From NCBI RefSeq assembly GCF_027359375.1, contig NZ_CP114779.1, positions 1,054,001-1,118,000 of the forward strand: a stretch of 64,000 nucleotides of DNA. Direction: 5' to 3'. The translations under genes and the position numbers were made by a program. Under the pieces are notes generated by a model. It ran no database searches, was not told where the DNA came from, and saw only the letters and a program-made list of their open reading frames with translations. The first letter of the stretch is position 1. Each line of letters opens with the position of its first letter. Positions 20,977-31,538 of the stretch are shown here, in pieces. This DNA is from Prochlorococcus marinus str. MIT 0919. GTDB taxonomy: Bacteria > Cyanobacteriota > Cyanobacteriia > PCC-6307 > Cyanobiaceae.

Positions 20977-21965
20977 GCAGATAGAAAGTTTTCTACTTGA
21001 TTAGAAGTGGGTTGAGGTTCAATTGCACCTAAACCCCCACATACCAAAGCTCCACATGCCGCAGCAAACTTCACTGCATTTTCACAATCAGTATAAGTAT
21101 TTTCGTCAAAGGAAGAATTTACAAGTTGCGAAAGTAAACCAGCTGTAAAAGCATCTCCAGCTCCTGTTGTATCTACAATTACTTCAGGAGAAAATGGCTT
21201 TAAACTGCCTAAATATCCATTCAAAAACCAATGAATTGTTTTAGCACCATCTGTTACTATAACTGAAGGCTTTAAAGAAAGTAATTCAGAAATTTCTGCT
21301 GGATTATTGGTATTAAAAAAAGCAATTGCTTCTTCATCAGCAAGTTTTAAAAATGCTGCATTTTCTAAAAATCTTCTAATTAATAATTTAATTTGTTTGC
21401 TTGGAAGTGAATTTGAATGAAATGTCTTATCCCAAAAAGTGGGACGCCAATTTAAATCAATTGCTACTTTTAGATTATGATTTTTAGCATATTTGGTCAT
21501 CCAGAAGATTGCATTTCTTGAGTTAAGTGTTGCCAATGAGATTGTTCCAGTCAACAACCAATTGGCTTCTATTGCAATTTCTGGGAATGTTTTCTTCAAA
21601 GAATTTAAATCTAAACTTTGATCAGCAAAACTATTTTCAAAACCTCCTATAAAACCACCAAAACTTCTTTCCCCAGACGAATCTCTTTGAACAAGAACAA
21701 CTCGACTAGTATGTCTTGAATGAAGCTGCAAACCAGAAATGTCTACCCCTCTAGTAACAAACAATTTTTGGAACTGCTCTCCAATGCGATCTTCACCAAG
21801 GCAACCAACAAAAGCTGTTTTCACACCTAATCTTCCCAACCCTGCTGCAACATTCGCCGGAGCACCTCCCAAGCAATCCTCAAATTGATTTTCAAAAGCA
21901 TTGTCTTGGCCACAAGGTCCCAAACGGTCAACCAATGCTTCACCTGTGCAAATAACTTTTGCCAT
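20970..21965 (-). CDS. PfkB-family carbohydrate kinase (fructokinase-like)
   Basis: The 331-residue protein has both ribokinase-family signatures: GGAPANVAAGLGRLG near residue 33 and the ATP/anion-hole motif DTTGAGDAFTAGLL with the catalytic Asp near residue 270. It probably phosphorylates a sugar in the cytoplasm; similarity in the N-terminal ALVDRLG and CLGGAPANVA blocks favours fructokinase, but the substrate is not certain. It follows mutY on the minus strand after about 34 bases and overlaps tsaE end to end by 7 bases. Confidence 0.88.
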   Translation of the reverse strand: MAKVICTGEALVDRLGPCGQDNAFENQFEDCLGGAPANVAAGLGRLGVKTAFVGCLGEDRIGEQFQKLFVTRGVDISGLQLHSRHTSRVVLVQRDSSGERSFGGFIGGFENSFADQSLDLNSLKKTFPEIAIEANWLLTGTISLATLNSRNAIFWMTKYAKNHNLKVAIDLNWRPTFWDKTFHSNSLPSKQIKLLIRRFLENAAFLKLADEEAIAFFNTNNPAEISELLSLKPSVIVTDGAKTIHWFLNGYLGSLKPFSPEVIVDTTGAGDAFTAGLLSQLVNSSFDENTYTDCENAVKFAAACGALVCGGLGAIEPQPTSNQVENFLSAQ

Positions 21966-21999
21966 TCAGATGCTCACATAATATCTTTTTTATTCTCTT

Positions 22000-23181
22000 T
22001 CATAAAAGCAAATATGTTTTGAGAGCAGCAATGATTCGCAAGTTTGCTTTTGGGAAAGGATATTTAGATAATTCTTGAATTTTAACCCATCTGACTTCTT
22101 GACTGGATAGAGGTTTCGGAACTCCAGACACTAAGCTACATAAATGAACAATAAAGTTTAATTTTTGATGTGAATATAAATGTTCAAAAGCAATTAACTG
22201 CTTTTCCACGTTCACAACAACACCTAATTCTTCTAACAATTCTCTTGAAATAGTTGTTTCTATCGCTTCACCTTTTTCTTGTTTTCCACCGGGGAATTCC
22301 CACATTCCACCCATTTTCACATGATCCAATCTCTTATCAATAAGGACTTCGTTAGATTCATTCAGAATCAATCCAATACCAATTACAAATTTAGACACAG
22401 AAAATACAGAAAGTTTTGCAGGGAACTTGGTTGGTTCATTTAAACTATAAGCAACACAATAATCTTTCAAAGGGCACTGTATACAAATTGGCTTGTGATT
22501 AGTGCAAACAGTTGAACCTAAATCCATTAAAGCCTGATTAAAATCTCTTGGTCTATGAGGGTCTAATAATGCAACAGCACAGTCCCATAATCTTGCTGAA
22601 TTTCTTTCCGGTGGTATAGAAGTACCTATTAAACGCACCAAAATTCTTTTAACATTTGCATCTAAAATGGCAGTAGGCAGATTGAATGCAGAAGAAATAA
22701 TACTGCCTGCTGTGCTTCGACCTATACCAGGCAAAGAAGTCCAAGTATTTAAATCATCTGGCCATCTTGATGAATCTGTTGATCGAGATGGTCCAATCAT
22801 AGAAAAAAGCATTTTAGAAGAAGTATGCAATCTTCTTACACGGGAGTAATAACCTAAACCCTGCCAAACAAGCAAAGTCTCACTCTCATCTGCAACTACC
22901 AAATCATCAATTGATGGGAAAGCTAACATCCATCTTTCCCAATAAGGCAAAGCAACTTTTAATTGAGTCTGTTGAAGCATTACTTCTGCAACCCAAATAG
23001 GATATACAGGTAAACATTCATTAGGAGTTGGTACAGTTCCTTCTGCTGTTAACTTCCAAGGTATTGAATGACGTCCATTATCTTGAAACCATGTAAGCAA
23101 ACTAATACGAATTGCATTTATTTGCTTATCATTATTTAAAAATTGATCCAGGTATTTCTCTTGACTAAGAATAACATTCAT
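22000..23181 (-). CDS. mutY: A/G-specific adenine glycosylase MutY
   Basis: MutY removes adenine mispaired with 8-oxoguanine. The 393-residue protein has the glycosylase domain (WVAEVMLQQTQ with the catalytic Glu, helix-hairpin-helix LPGIGRSTAGSI), the [4Fe-4S] motif C-x6-C-x2-C-x5-C (CTNHKPICIQCPLKDYC) and a C-terminal NUDIX-like domain with a full Nudix box (GGKQEKGEAIETT then RELLEELG). I choose ATG 23181; the frame extends to a TTG at 23190. Its 5' end overlaps the divergent hydrolase gene, which is unusual. Confidence 0.94.
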   Translation of the reverse strand: MNVILSQEKYLDQFLNNDKQINAIRISLLTWFQDNGRHSIPWKLTAEGTVPTPNECLPVYPIWVAEVMLQQTQLKVALPYWERWMLAFPSIDDLVVADESETLLVWQGLGYYSRVRRLHTSSKMLFSMIGPSRSTDSSRWPDDLNTWTSLPGIGRSTAGSIISSAFNLPTAILDANVKRILVRLIGTSIPPERNSARLWDCAVALLDPHRPRDFNQALMDLGSTVCTNHKPICIQCPLKDYCVAYSLNEPTKFPAKLSVFSVSKFVIGIGLILNESNEVLIDKRLDHVKMGGMWEFPGGKQEKGEAIETTISRELLEELGVVVNVEKQLIAFEHLYSHQKLNFIVHLCSLVSGVPKPLSSQEVRWVKIQELSKYPFPKANLRIIAALKTYLLL

Positions 23182-24072
23182 TGTTGGCAATGGAATGAGT
23201 TAAATGTTAGCTGGAAAGTCGAAGGTTATAATCCAAGATCATCTGTTGTTACTGTTCTGATTCATGGTTTTGGAGCATCTAAAGAACATTGGAGAAAAAA
23301 TCAAATATTTCTAGGAAACATAACTCCATCATACTCATTAGACTTAATTGGTTTTGGGGACAGTAGTCAACCCATAGCAATACTTCCCGGAGAGAAAAGT
23401 TTTACTAAAGGTTTTTTATATAATTTTGATAATTGGGGATTACAAGTATCAGAATTTTGCAGGTTAGTAATTAAAAAACCTGTTATTTTCATTGGTAATT
23501 CCATTGGAGGCGTTGTAGCTCTAAGAGCAGCAAGAAGCCTCCAAGGCAGTTGTAAAGGTGTAATTCTAATTAATTGTGCGCAAAGAACAATGGATGACAA
23601 AAGACTCTCTCAACAAACTAAAGTTGTACAATTAATAAGACCCTTCTTGAAAAATATAATTAGAAAAAAATGGCTTAGTAAAAGTCTATTTCAGAATGCA
23701 GCAAATCCAAATTTTATAGAAAAAATACTCAAACAAGCCTACCCAAGTGGTCAACATTTAGATAAGGAATTAATCAACTTAATATATTCACCAACTCAAC
23801 GTGAAGGAGCAGCGGAAGCATTTCACGGCTTCGTAAATATTTTCAATGATCACCTAGCACCGGATTTAATGAAAAATCTAAATGTACCAGTCGACTTAAT
23901 TTGGGGAGATAGTGATCCATGGGAAGCTCTTTCAGAAGCTAGACAATGGCTTGCTTCTATTAAATGCATAAGATCTTTAGAGATAATTAAAGGTGCAGGG
24001 CACTGTCCTCACGATGAAGCGCCTGAAAAAGTCAATGGGTTTTTAGGCAAAATAATTCAACAAGCCACATAA
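23143..24072 (+). CDS. Alpha/beta hydrolase
   Basis: The 309-residue protein has the alpha/beta-hydrolase fold: oxyanion HGFGAS (residues 41-46), nucleophile elbow GNSIGG with Ser120, acid loop WGDSDPWE and the catalytic His in GAGHCPHDE. The substrate is unknown; cyanobacterial relatives are usually annotated only as esterase/lipase-like. The first start candidate is TTG at 23143, with TTG at 23161 as an alternative; no ATG occurs before the fold. It overlaps mutY head to head by about 39 bases and the sigma factor gene tail to tail by 16 bases. Confidence 0.85.
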   Translation: MIQVFLLTKNNIHCWQWNELNVSWKVEGYNPRSSVVTVLIHGFGASKEHWRKNQIFLGNITPSYSLDLIGFGDSSQPIAILPGEKSFTKGFLYNFDNWGLQVSEFCRLVIKKPVIFIGNSIGGVVALRAARSLQGSCKGVILINCAQRTMDDKRLSQQTKVVQLIRPFLKNIIRKKWLSKSLFQNAANPNFIEKILKQAYPSGQHLDKELINLIYSPTQREGAAEAFHGFVNIFNDHLAPDLMKNLNVPVDLIWGDSDPWEALSEARQWLASIKCIRSLEIIKGAGHCPHDEAPEKVNGFLGKIIQQAT

Positions 24073-25091
24073 GCTTCTACGAATTCACCATTACTTCGTA
24101 AGCCTTTCAAAGCATCTCGCTGAAGTTTCCGTACTCGATCACGACTAATACCAAGTACTCGGCCAATTCCAGTAAGACTCATTGGTTCCTCTCCATCTAT
24201 GCCATATCTCATTCTTAAAACTGTATTTTGCAATTCTGGTAATTTCCCTAAAAGTGTTTCTAAATCGCCCTTCATGCAATCCATCTCAATATTTTGCTGA
24301 GGTAAATCATTGTCACTTGAAAGCAAATCAAGTAATACAGAATCCTCAGCATTTCCAACTTTCATTTCTAGGCTTAGTGGTTGACTTGCTCGGCACATCA
24401 AATCTTTTACTTCCTGAAGTGGGAGATCCACATAATCTGATAGCTCTTTCATGGAAGGGGTTCTCGACAATTCTTGACTCAATTCTCGTTGTCCTTTTTT
24501 CAACTTATTTAGCATCTCGGTTATATGAATAGGCAATCGAATAGATCTGCTTTTTTCTGCAATTGCCCTAGTAATTCCTTGCCTGATCCACCAATATGCA
24601 TACGTAGAAAACTTATATCCCCTAGCAGGATCAAATTTTTCAACACCTCTCACTAAACCAATAGTGCCTTCTTGAATTAAATCTAAAAGTTCCATATTCC
24701 TTTTCGTATATTTCTTGGCAATACTTACAACTAAACGCAAGTTTGCTGAAACCATTCTTTCTTTAGCTTTTTCACCAAGCCTTAATTTCCTATTTAAAAC
24801 AGTAAGAGTAAGATCAACTGATTGAGCCAACTCTTGTCGAGAAGGTTTGCACCCATTACGCAGTTGCAATTCCTTTTCAACATTTTCTATTGTGACCAAC
24901 TCTTGGACTTGCCTACCCAAAGTTATCTCTTGGTCTGTAGATAAAAGAGGTACTCGTCCGATATCTCTTAAATAAGAGCGAACTAGATCACTATCTGAAC
25001 ATGACTGAGACTTTGAATCTTTCAAGACCTTTCTTGAAGAGAGCGCTTGATCTGTCATCAATACTCTATTGAGTTTTGTAAAGCATATCAT
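24057..25091 (-). CDS. RNA polymerase group 2 sigma-70 factor
   Basis: The 344-residue protein is a non-essential-type sigma-70: it has region 1.2 (DLVRSYLRDIGRVPLL), region 2 with the core-binding and -10 elements (LDLIQEGTIGLVRGVEKF, KFSTYAYWWIRQGITRAI), region 3 and the region 4.2 helix-turn-helix (SLTGIGRVLGISRDRVRK). It lacks the large region 1.1 of the primary sigma factor. Cyanobacterial group 2 factors respond to light, nutrients and circadian cues; which subgroup this is cannot be decided here. A second in-frame ATG at 25058 could be the true start. Confidence 0.93.
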   Translation of the reverse strand: MICFTKLNRVLMTDQALSSRKVLKDSKSQSCSDSDLVRSYLRDIGRVPLLSTDQEITLGRQVQELVTIENVEKELQLRNGCKPSRQELAQSVDLTLTVLNRKLRLGEKAKERMVSANLRLVVSIAKKYTKRNMELLDLIQEGTIGLVRGVEKFDPARGYKFSTYAYWWIRQGITRAIAEKSRSIRLPIHITEMLNKLKKGQRELSQELSRTPSMKELSDYVDLPLQEVKDLMCRASQPLSLEMKVGNAEDSVLLDLLSSDNDLPQQNIEMDCMKGDLETLLGKLPELQNTVLRMRYGIDGEEPMSLTGIGRVLGISRDRVRKLQRDALKGLRSNGEFVEAYVAC

Positions 25092-25160
25092 TAAGAAGTG
25101 TGAAGAAGCTATTTTCCAAACGGATTTATAATTTTTTAAGTATTAATGCCTAGAAGTCGC

Positions 25161-26573
25161 CTAAGTATGAATATGAGTCAACAGCCAAGAAGCAGTTCTC
25201 AAGTAAATAAAAACGCCCGCAACATCTGTTGCAGTAGTGATAAAAGGAGCTGACATAAGTGCAGGGTCAAGGCCCATTCGATCAAATATCAAAGGCAATG
25301 CTGCACCAGCAGTTGCCGCCAAAGTTGTAATCGCCAACAAACTAATGCCAACTGCAGCACCAACCAAAGGCCCTTCACCTTGCCACCAAGCAAAAGGAAC
25401 AACAAACAAAAGCATCAATAAGCCTAATAAAGCGCCTGCGAAGGCTTCTCTAAGGACAGATCTCCAGAGACCTAAATTTTGAATGCGCTGGGTACTTAAT
25501 CCTCGAATAACAACCGTGGAACTTTGCGCGCCAACGTTACCTCCTGTTCCAATTAATAAAGGAATAAAAGCTGCTAATAAAACTACTTGCTTTAAAACAT
25601 CGTCATTCATTGCAATCACTTTTGTTGTCAATCCGTTGGCCAAAACCAAAACAAAAAGCCAAACAACTCTTCTTCTAGCAACAACAAAAAGATTGCTTTG
25701 GAAATAATCATCTTCATCGCCTGCCTGAACTGCCCCAGCCGCATATAGATCCCTTGTCGCTTCTTGCTCAATAACATCTATGACATCATCGACTGTAACT
25801 ATTCCTACCAATCTCTTCTCAAGATCAACAACAGGCAAAGCTAAAAAATCATATCTTTGAATGGCTCTTGCTACTTCCTCTTGATCAGTATCAGTTCTTA
25901 CATTAACCACATCTTTAGTCATCACATCTCCTATCAGAGACTCTGGGTCTGCAGTCACTAAATCTCGCAAAGAAAGTATTCCAGTCAAATGTCTTTCGCG
26001 GTCTGTGACATAAAGGCTATAAATTGTTTCTGTAAAAGGAGCCTGTCGTCTAACAATTGTTAAAGCCTGAGCCGCACTATGAAATTCCTTAAGGTCAATA
26101 AATTCATTTGTCATTAATCTGCCAGCAGTCTCAGGTTGATACCCAAGCATTTGCGCAGTAACACTTCTTTCTTCTGGGCTTAGTTCAGCTAATAACCTTC
26201 TAACAACCTTGGCGGGCAATTCATCAAAAAGTCTTACTCGATCATCCGGAGACATTCTTTCAACTAATTCCAAAACTTCGCCTGAGCGCAACCGATCAAG
26301 CAAGCTTTGTTGAACTGCTGGATCTAAATATTCATAAACTTCTATAGCTTCATTTTTAGCCAGCAACCTAAAAGCCAATGCCTGCAAAATTAATGGCAAG
26401 CTTCCAATGGCTTCCGCAATATCTACGGGCTGAACAGGTTCAAGCAAAGTCTTGACCCCGTCATAATTGCCTGCTGACAGCATTGCTTCCAGCTGCCCAG
26501 CTACAACATCAGCTAATTGCGATCCTTTAAAAGGAGAAGGAGCCTGTGCAGATGCCCCGATTGCCTCATTCAT
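25161..26573 (-). CDS. mgtE: Magnesium transporter MgtE
   Basis: MgtE is a homodimeric Mg2+ channel. The 470-residue protein has the MgtE N domain (about residues 35-140, superhelical repeats such as LAELSPEERSVTAQMLGY), paired CBS domains (about 140-270, MTKDVVNVRTDTDQEE, LVGIVTVDDVIDVIEQ) that sense Mg2+, and a C-terminal membrane domain of about five helices with the pore segment LPLIFDRMGLDPALMSAPF. I use ATG 26573 because the longer frame begins at TTG 26594. It lies 36 bases after the tandem crcB genes on the same strand; no Mg2+-sensing leader fits in that gap. Confidence 0.95.
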   Translation of the reverse strand: MNEAIGASAQAPSPFKGSQLADVVAGQLEAMLSAGNYDGVKTLLEPVQPVDIAEAIGSLPLILQALAFRLLAKNEAIEVYEYLDPAVQQSLLDRLRSGEVLELVERMSPDDRVRLFDELPAKVVRRLLAELSPEERSVTAQMLGYQPETAGRLMTNEFIDLKEFHSAAQALTIVRRQAPFTETIYSLYVTDRERHLTGILSLRDLVTADPESLIGDVMTKDVVNVRTDTDQEEVARAIQRYDFLALPVVDLEKRLVGIVTVDDVIDVIEQEATRDLYAAGAVQAGDEDDYFQSNLFVVARRRVVWLFVLVLANGLTTKVIAMNDDVLKQVVLLAAFIPLLIGTGGNVGAQSSTVVIRGLSTQRIQNLGLWRSVLREAFAGALLGLLMLLFVVPFAWWQGEGPLVGAAVGISLLAITTLAATAGAALPLIFDRMGLDPALMSAPFITTATDVAGVFIYLRTASWLLTHIHT

Positions 26574-26609
26574 TGACGCATAAATAGGGCACAAACATCT
26601 TAATGTCTA

Positions 26610-26972
26610 TCAGGGTGCGATTGATCCCTTAATTCTTCTTCCCAGCAAAAAACCACCACATATTGATGACAATGAAACGATTAGCAAGAGAAAAACATAT
26701 GCAAAGCTTCTGAGATACATTCCCATTTCCAACAACTCTAAGACCTCTACCATCCATCCACTAAAAGTAGTAAAAGCACCGCAAAAACCAAAAATGAGAA
26801 ATAATTGAACTCTAGGAGTGAGGTCTAGACCCATCAACAAGCCTAAAAGTGCGGTTCCAAAGATATTCACAGCAAAATCATTGCCAATTAACCAACGAGC
26901 CAACCCTCCTGGGAAAGCACCCATTCCGACCCATAAAACTTTCTCTAAAGTCAATAAATCCTTCTTAAGCAT
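26610..26972 (-). CDS. crcB: CrcB-family fluoride ion channel, copy 1
   Basis: This 120-residue protein has four membrane segments and the Fluc signatures GGLARW (residues about 22-27), NIFGTALLG and GFCGAFTTFSGWMVE. Fluc proteins are small antiparallel dimeric channels that expel fluoride. Start ATG 26972 overlaps the end of the second crcB gene by 8 bases; a longer frame to 27014 begins within it. Its neighbour is a divergent relative, so the two proteins may pair as a heterodimer. Confidence 0.88.
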   Translation of the reverse strand: MLKKDLLTLEKVLWVGMGAFPGGLARWLIGNDFAVNIFGTALLGLLMGLDLTPRVQLFLIFGFCGAFTTFSGWMVEVLELLEMGMYLRSFAYVFLLLIVSLSSICGGFLLGRRIKGSIAP

Positions 26973-27360
26973 TACCCAATTTATAACCTGCAAATGCAAA
27001 CAATAACCCTCCAAAAATTGATACGGCAGTAATAAAAAAAGTTTTAAACCAATATTTCTTCCTAATATTGAAGAAAATTTCCCATATAAAAGATGAAAAA
27101 GTACTTAGGCTGCCTAGTAAACCTACAATTATAAAGAGTAAAAACTTTTCATTTAAAAAATTAGTGGAACTATTTTTCTCAAAAGAAATAATTAAACCAA
27201 GGAAAAAGCTAGCCAGGCAATTTACAAAGAAGATTGGTATAAATCTCGGGACATGGAATTCTTTCAATTGCGTAGTAATTTTAAATCTAATTAAAGAACC
27301 AATTATTGAACCTGAAGAAACTAAAAAGACAGCCAACAGAACTTCAATTAAGTCAGACAT
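26965..27360 (-). CDS. crcB: CrcB-family fluoride ion channel, copy 2
   Basis: This 131-residue membrane protein is the partner of the gene just downstream. It has GSLIRFK near the N-terminus, VNCLASFFLGL, and GLLGSLSTFSSFIWE, the equivalents of the channel motifs of copy 1, but it is far more lysine-rich and only distantly similar. Start ATG 27360 overlaps the stop of the SH3 gene by 8 bases; the frame extends to a GTG at 27372. The overlaps suggest translational coupling along SH3-crcB-crcB-mgtE. Confidence 0.85.
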   Translation of the reverse strand: MSDLIEVLLAVFLVSSGSIIGSLIRFKITTQLKEFHVPRFIPIFFVNCLASFFLGLIISFEKNSSTNFLNEKFLLFIIVGLLGSLSTFSSFIWEIFFNIRKKYWFKTFFITAVSIFGGLLFAFAGYKLGNA

Positions 27361-27670
27361 TAACCCAACCACGATAGGGCTTTGAAGAAGATTTTGCTAA
27401 AGGCAGTGATGCACTTTGTACTAATAACCATTGTTTTCGATCAAAATCCTGCCAACTACTAATAATCCTTAAAGGAGTGCCTATTGGCAACAAGGTCAAC
27501 ACCGAAGATTCCAAGTTGGGCGAAGTTCTTAAATAACAATTTGTACCTGCATACTTTCTTCTTGAAAGTTCTAATTGAAGAATGCCAGGGTTTTTATAAG
27601 TAAGCCCACCGGCAGGCAAGTCTAAAGGCCCTAAAAGACCAAAGAATAATAAAACCCAACTCCAGCGCAT
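27353..27670 (-). CDS. Small exported protein with an SH3-like domain
   Basis: The 105-residue protein starts with a hydrophobic signal-like segment (WSWVLLFFGLLGPLDLPAGG) and then has a bacterial SH3-type fold, recognisable by CYLRTSPNLESSVLTLLPIG followed by LRIISSW and WLLVQSA. Such domains bind peptidoglycan or peptides outside the membrane. ATG 27670 is chosen over a TTG at 27685. It lies 20 bases downstream of gyrB and overlaps the next crcB gene, so it is probably part of that transcript. Its role is unknown. Confidence 0.7.
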   Translation of the reverse strand: MRWSWVLLFFGLLGPLDLPAGGLTYKNPGILQLELSRRKYAGTNCYLRTSPNLESSVLTLLPIGTPLRIISSWQDFDRKQWLLVQSASLPLAKSSSKPYRGWVNV

Positions 27671-27690
27671 AAAAAAAGTGACCAAGACTA

Positions 27691-29736
<2,046 letters not shown>

Positions 29737-29801
29737 CTAAATTTAACACTGGCATTGAAAAAAGGCTCTTAAAAAGTTTCTATAAAAGCATTAAAAAATT
29801 T

Positions 29802-30701
29802 ATGTCACGATCTAAACCTCTAATAATTGCTCTGATAGGCCCTACAGCAAGTGGAAAAACAGAACTAGGCATTGAAATTGCTCAAAAACTTGATCTGGAA
29901 ATCCACAATATTGACTCTCGCCAGATTTATATGGATATGGACATAGGAACAGCAAAACCAACAAAAGCACAACAACAAAAAATCAGGCATTTTTTGATTG
30001 ATTTACAACCCCCAAATCAACAAATCACCATGCATGAATTCAAAAGCATTGCCATGAAAAGCATTGAGAGGGGTCTCAAAAAAAAGCAAATAGGATTACT
30101 AGTAGGAGGAAGCGGTTTGTATCTAAAAGCAATCACTAGGGGATTATGTCCCCCAGCAATTCCTGCCCAATTAAGTTTTAGAAAACAACTTAAGGAACTT
30201 GGACAGAAAGAATGCCATCAACTTCTAAAACACTGTGATCCAATTAGTGCAAAATCCATATCAGTCTCTGATTATCCCAGAATCATTAGAGCTTTAGAAG
30301 TCTTTTATGCTTCTGGGCAATCCATACATTCTCTGAGAAAATTCCATCCCCCAGAATGGGACATCATCGAAATCGGACTTAATCCAAGCAATCTGCATGA
30401 AAGAATAAACAAACGTACTCATTCCTTGTTTGATTGCGGCCTAATTGAAGAAACCCAGAACCTTATCTCTAAGTATGGAAGCACTCTGCCTTTGCTTAAA
30501 ACAATTGGGTATGAGGAAGCATCGCAACTAATTAATGGCAAGATTGGTTTAGATCAAGCTATAACTCAGATAAATCAAAGAACTAATCAGTTTGCAAAAA
30601 GACAAAGAACTTGGTTTCGAGGCCAACACGATCCAAAATGGTTAAATGAGAAAAATCCTCTTTGCGAAGCTCTCTCGTTAATCCATAACGTTATAGGGTG
30701 A
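29802..30701 (+). CDS. miaA: tRNA dimethylallyltransferase MiaA
   Basis: MiaA adds a dimethylallyl group to A37 of tRNAs that read UNN codons. The 299-residue protein has P-loop GPTASGKT (residues 13-20), the conserved DSRQIYMDMDIGTAKPT, LVGGSGLYLKAITRGL and RQRTWFRGQ motifs. Its length is at the short end of the family. It is followed 62 bases later by infC on the same strand; the gap is short and both are translation genes, so co-transcription is possible. Confidence 0.96.
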   Translation: MSRSKPLIIALIGPTASGKTELGIEIAQKLDLEIHNIDSRQIYMDMDIGTAKPTKAQQQKIRHFLIDLQPPNQQITMHEFKSIAMKSIERGLKKKQIGLLVGGSGLYLKAITRGLCPPAIPAQLSFRKQLKELGQKECHQLLKHCDPISAKSISVSDYPRIIRALEVFYASGQSIHSLRKFHPPEWDIIEIGLNPSNLHERINKRTHSLFDCGLIEETQNLISKYGSTLPLLKTIGYEEASQLINGKIGLDQAITQINQRTNQFAKRQRTWFRGQHDPKWLNEKNPLCEALSLIHNVIG

Positions 30702-30763
30702 ACCAAGTAGATATAAAATCAGGTTTTACTTGTTTGCTCTGCTCTATTCCTTCATCACACTGA

Positions 30764-31372
30764 ATGCCACCTCGTCCCCGTTTTGATCGTCGCGCTCCAG
30801 TCAGAGAGCTTCCAAACATAAATGACCGTATCAAATATCCAAAGCTTAGGGTAGTTGATGCAGATGGAGCTCAGCTAGGGGTCATTGACCGTGAAGAAGC
30901 ACTAACAGTAGCTCAAGAAAGAGAACTTGATCTTGTACTAGTTAGTGAAAAAGCTGATCCACCAGTTTGCCGAATTATGAATTATGGCAAATTTAAATTT
31001 GAACAAGAAAAAAAAGCAAAGGAAGCAAAGAAAAAATCTCACCAAACTGAAGTTAAAGAAGTCAAAATGCGTTACAAAATTGATAAGCATGACTATGAAG
31101 TTCGCATAAATCAGACAACTCGATTTCTAAAAGCTGGAGACAAGGTTAAATGCACAGTCATATTTAGGGGTAGGGAAATTCAACATACAAATCTTGCAGA
31201 ATCTCTTTTATCAAGAATGGCAAAAGATTTAGAAGAGCAAGCAGAGATTCAGCAAGCCCCTAAAAGGGAAGGGAGAAATATGATCATGTTTTTAACCCCT
31301 CGTAAAACTCCGTTAATAAAAAATGAAAAAGAGACACGACCCTCTTCCAAAGCAGAGCGAACTATCTCATAA
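30764..31372 (+). CDS. infC: Translation initiation factor IF-3
   Basis: IF-3 binds the 30S subunit, keeps it apart from 50S and checks start-codon pairing. The 202-residue protein has the N-terminal domain ([39 protein letters not shown]), a lysine-rich linker and the C-terminal domain ([28 protein letters not shown]). An acidic/basic extension of about 25 residues follows. It starts with ATG, not the AUU used in some bacteria for autoregulation. It is not linked to rpmI-rplT, which lie 30 kb away. Confidence 0.97.
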   Translation: MPPRPRFDRRAPVRELPNINDRIKYPKLRVVDADGAQLGVIDREEALTVAQERELDLVLVSEKADPPVCRIMNYGKFKFEQEKKAKEAKKKSHQTEVKEVKMRYKIDKHDYEVRINQTTRFLKAGDKVKCTVIFRGREIQHTNLAESLLSRMAKDLEEQAEIQQAPKREGRNMIMFLTPRKTPLIKNEKETRPSSKAERTIS

Positions 31373-31538
31373 ACCTAGGTATAACTTAAGTATGAAGAAA
31401 CTCAGTAGTAAGTGAATCTATAAAAGTTTCTCTACTTTTTGTTAAAATATGACCGTCACAAGATCTTAGGCCAAAGAAATAATTGTCACTTGAGCTTTAA
31501 TTAATTATGTTGGTCACATTCAGACCTGGCATAAAGGC

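Noticed and set aside
26574-26609. Magnesium-sensing leader before mgtE
   Set aside because: Only 36 bases separate mgtE from crcB, far too short for an M-box element.
27353-27372. Fluoride riboswitch before crcB
   Set aside because: The crcB start overlaps the SH3 gene and no fluoride aptamer motif is visible in that region.
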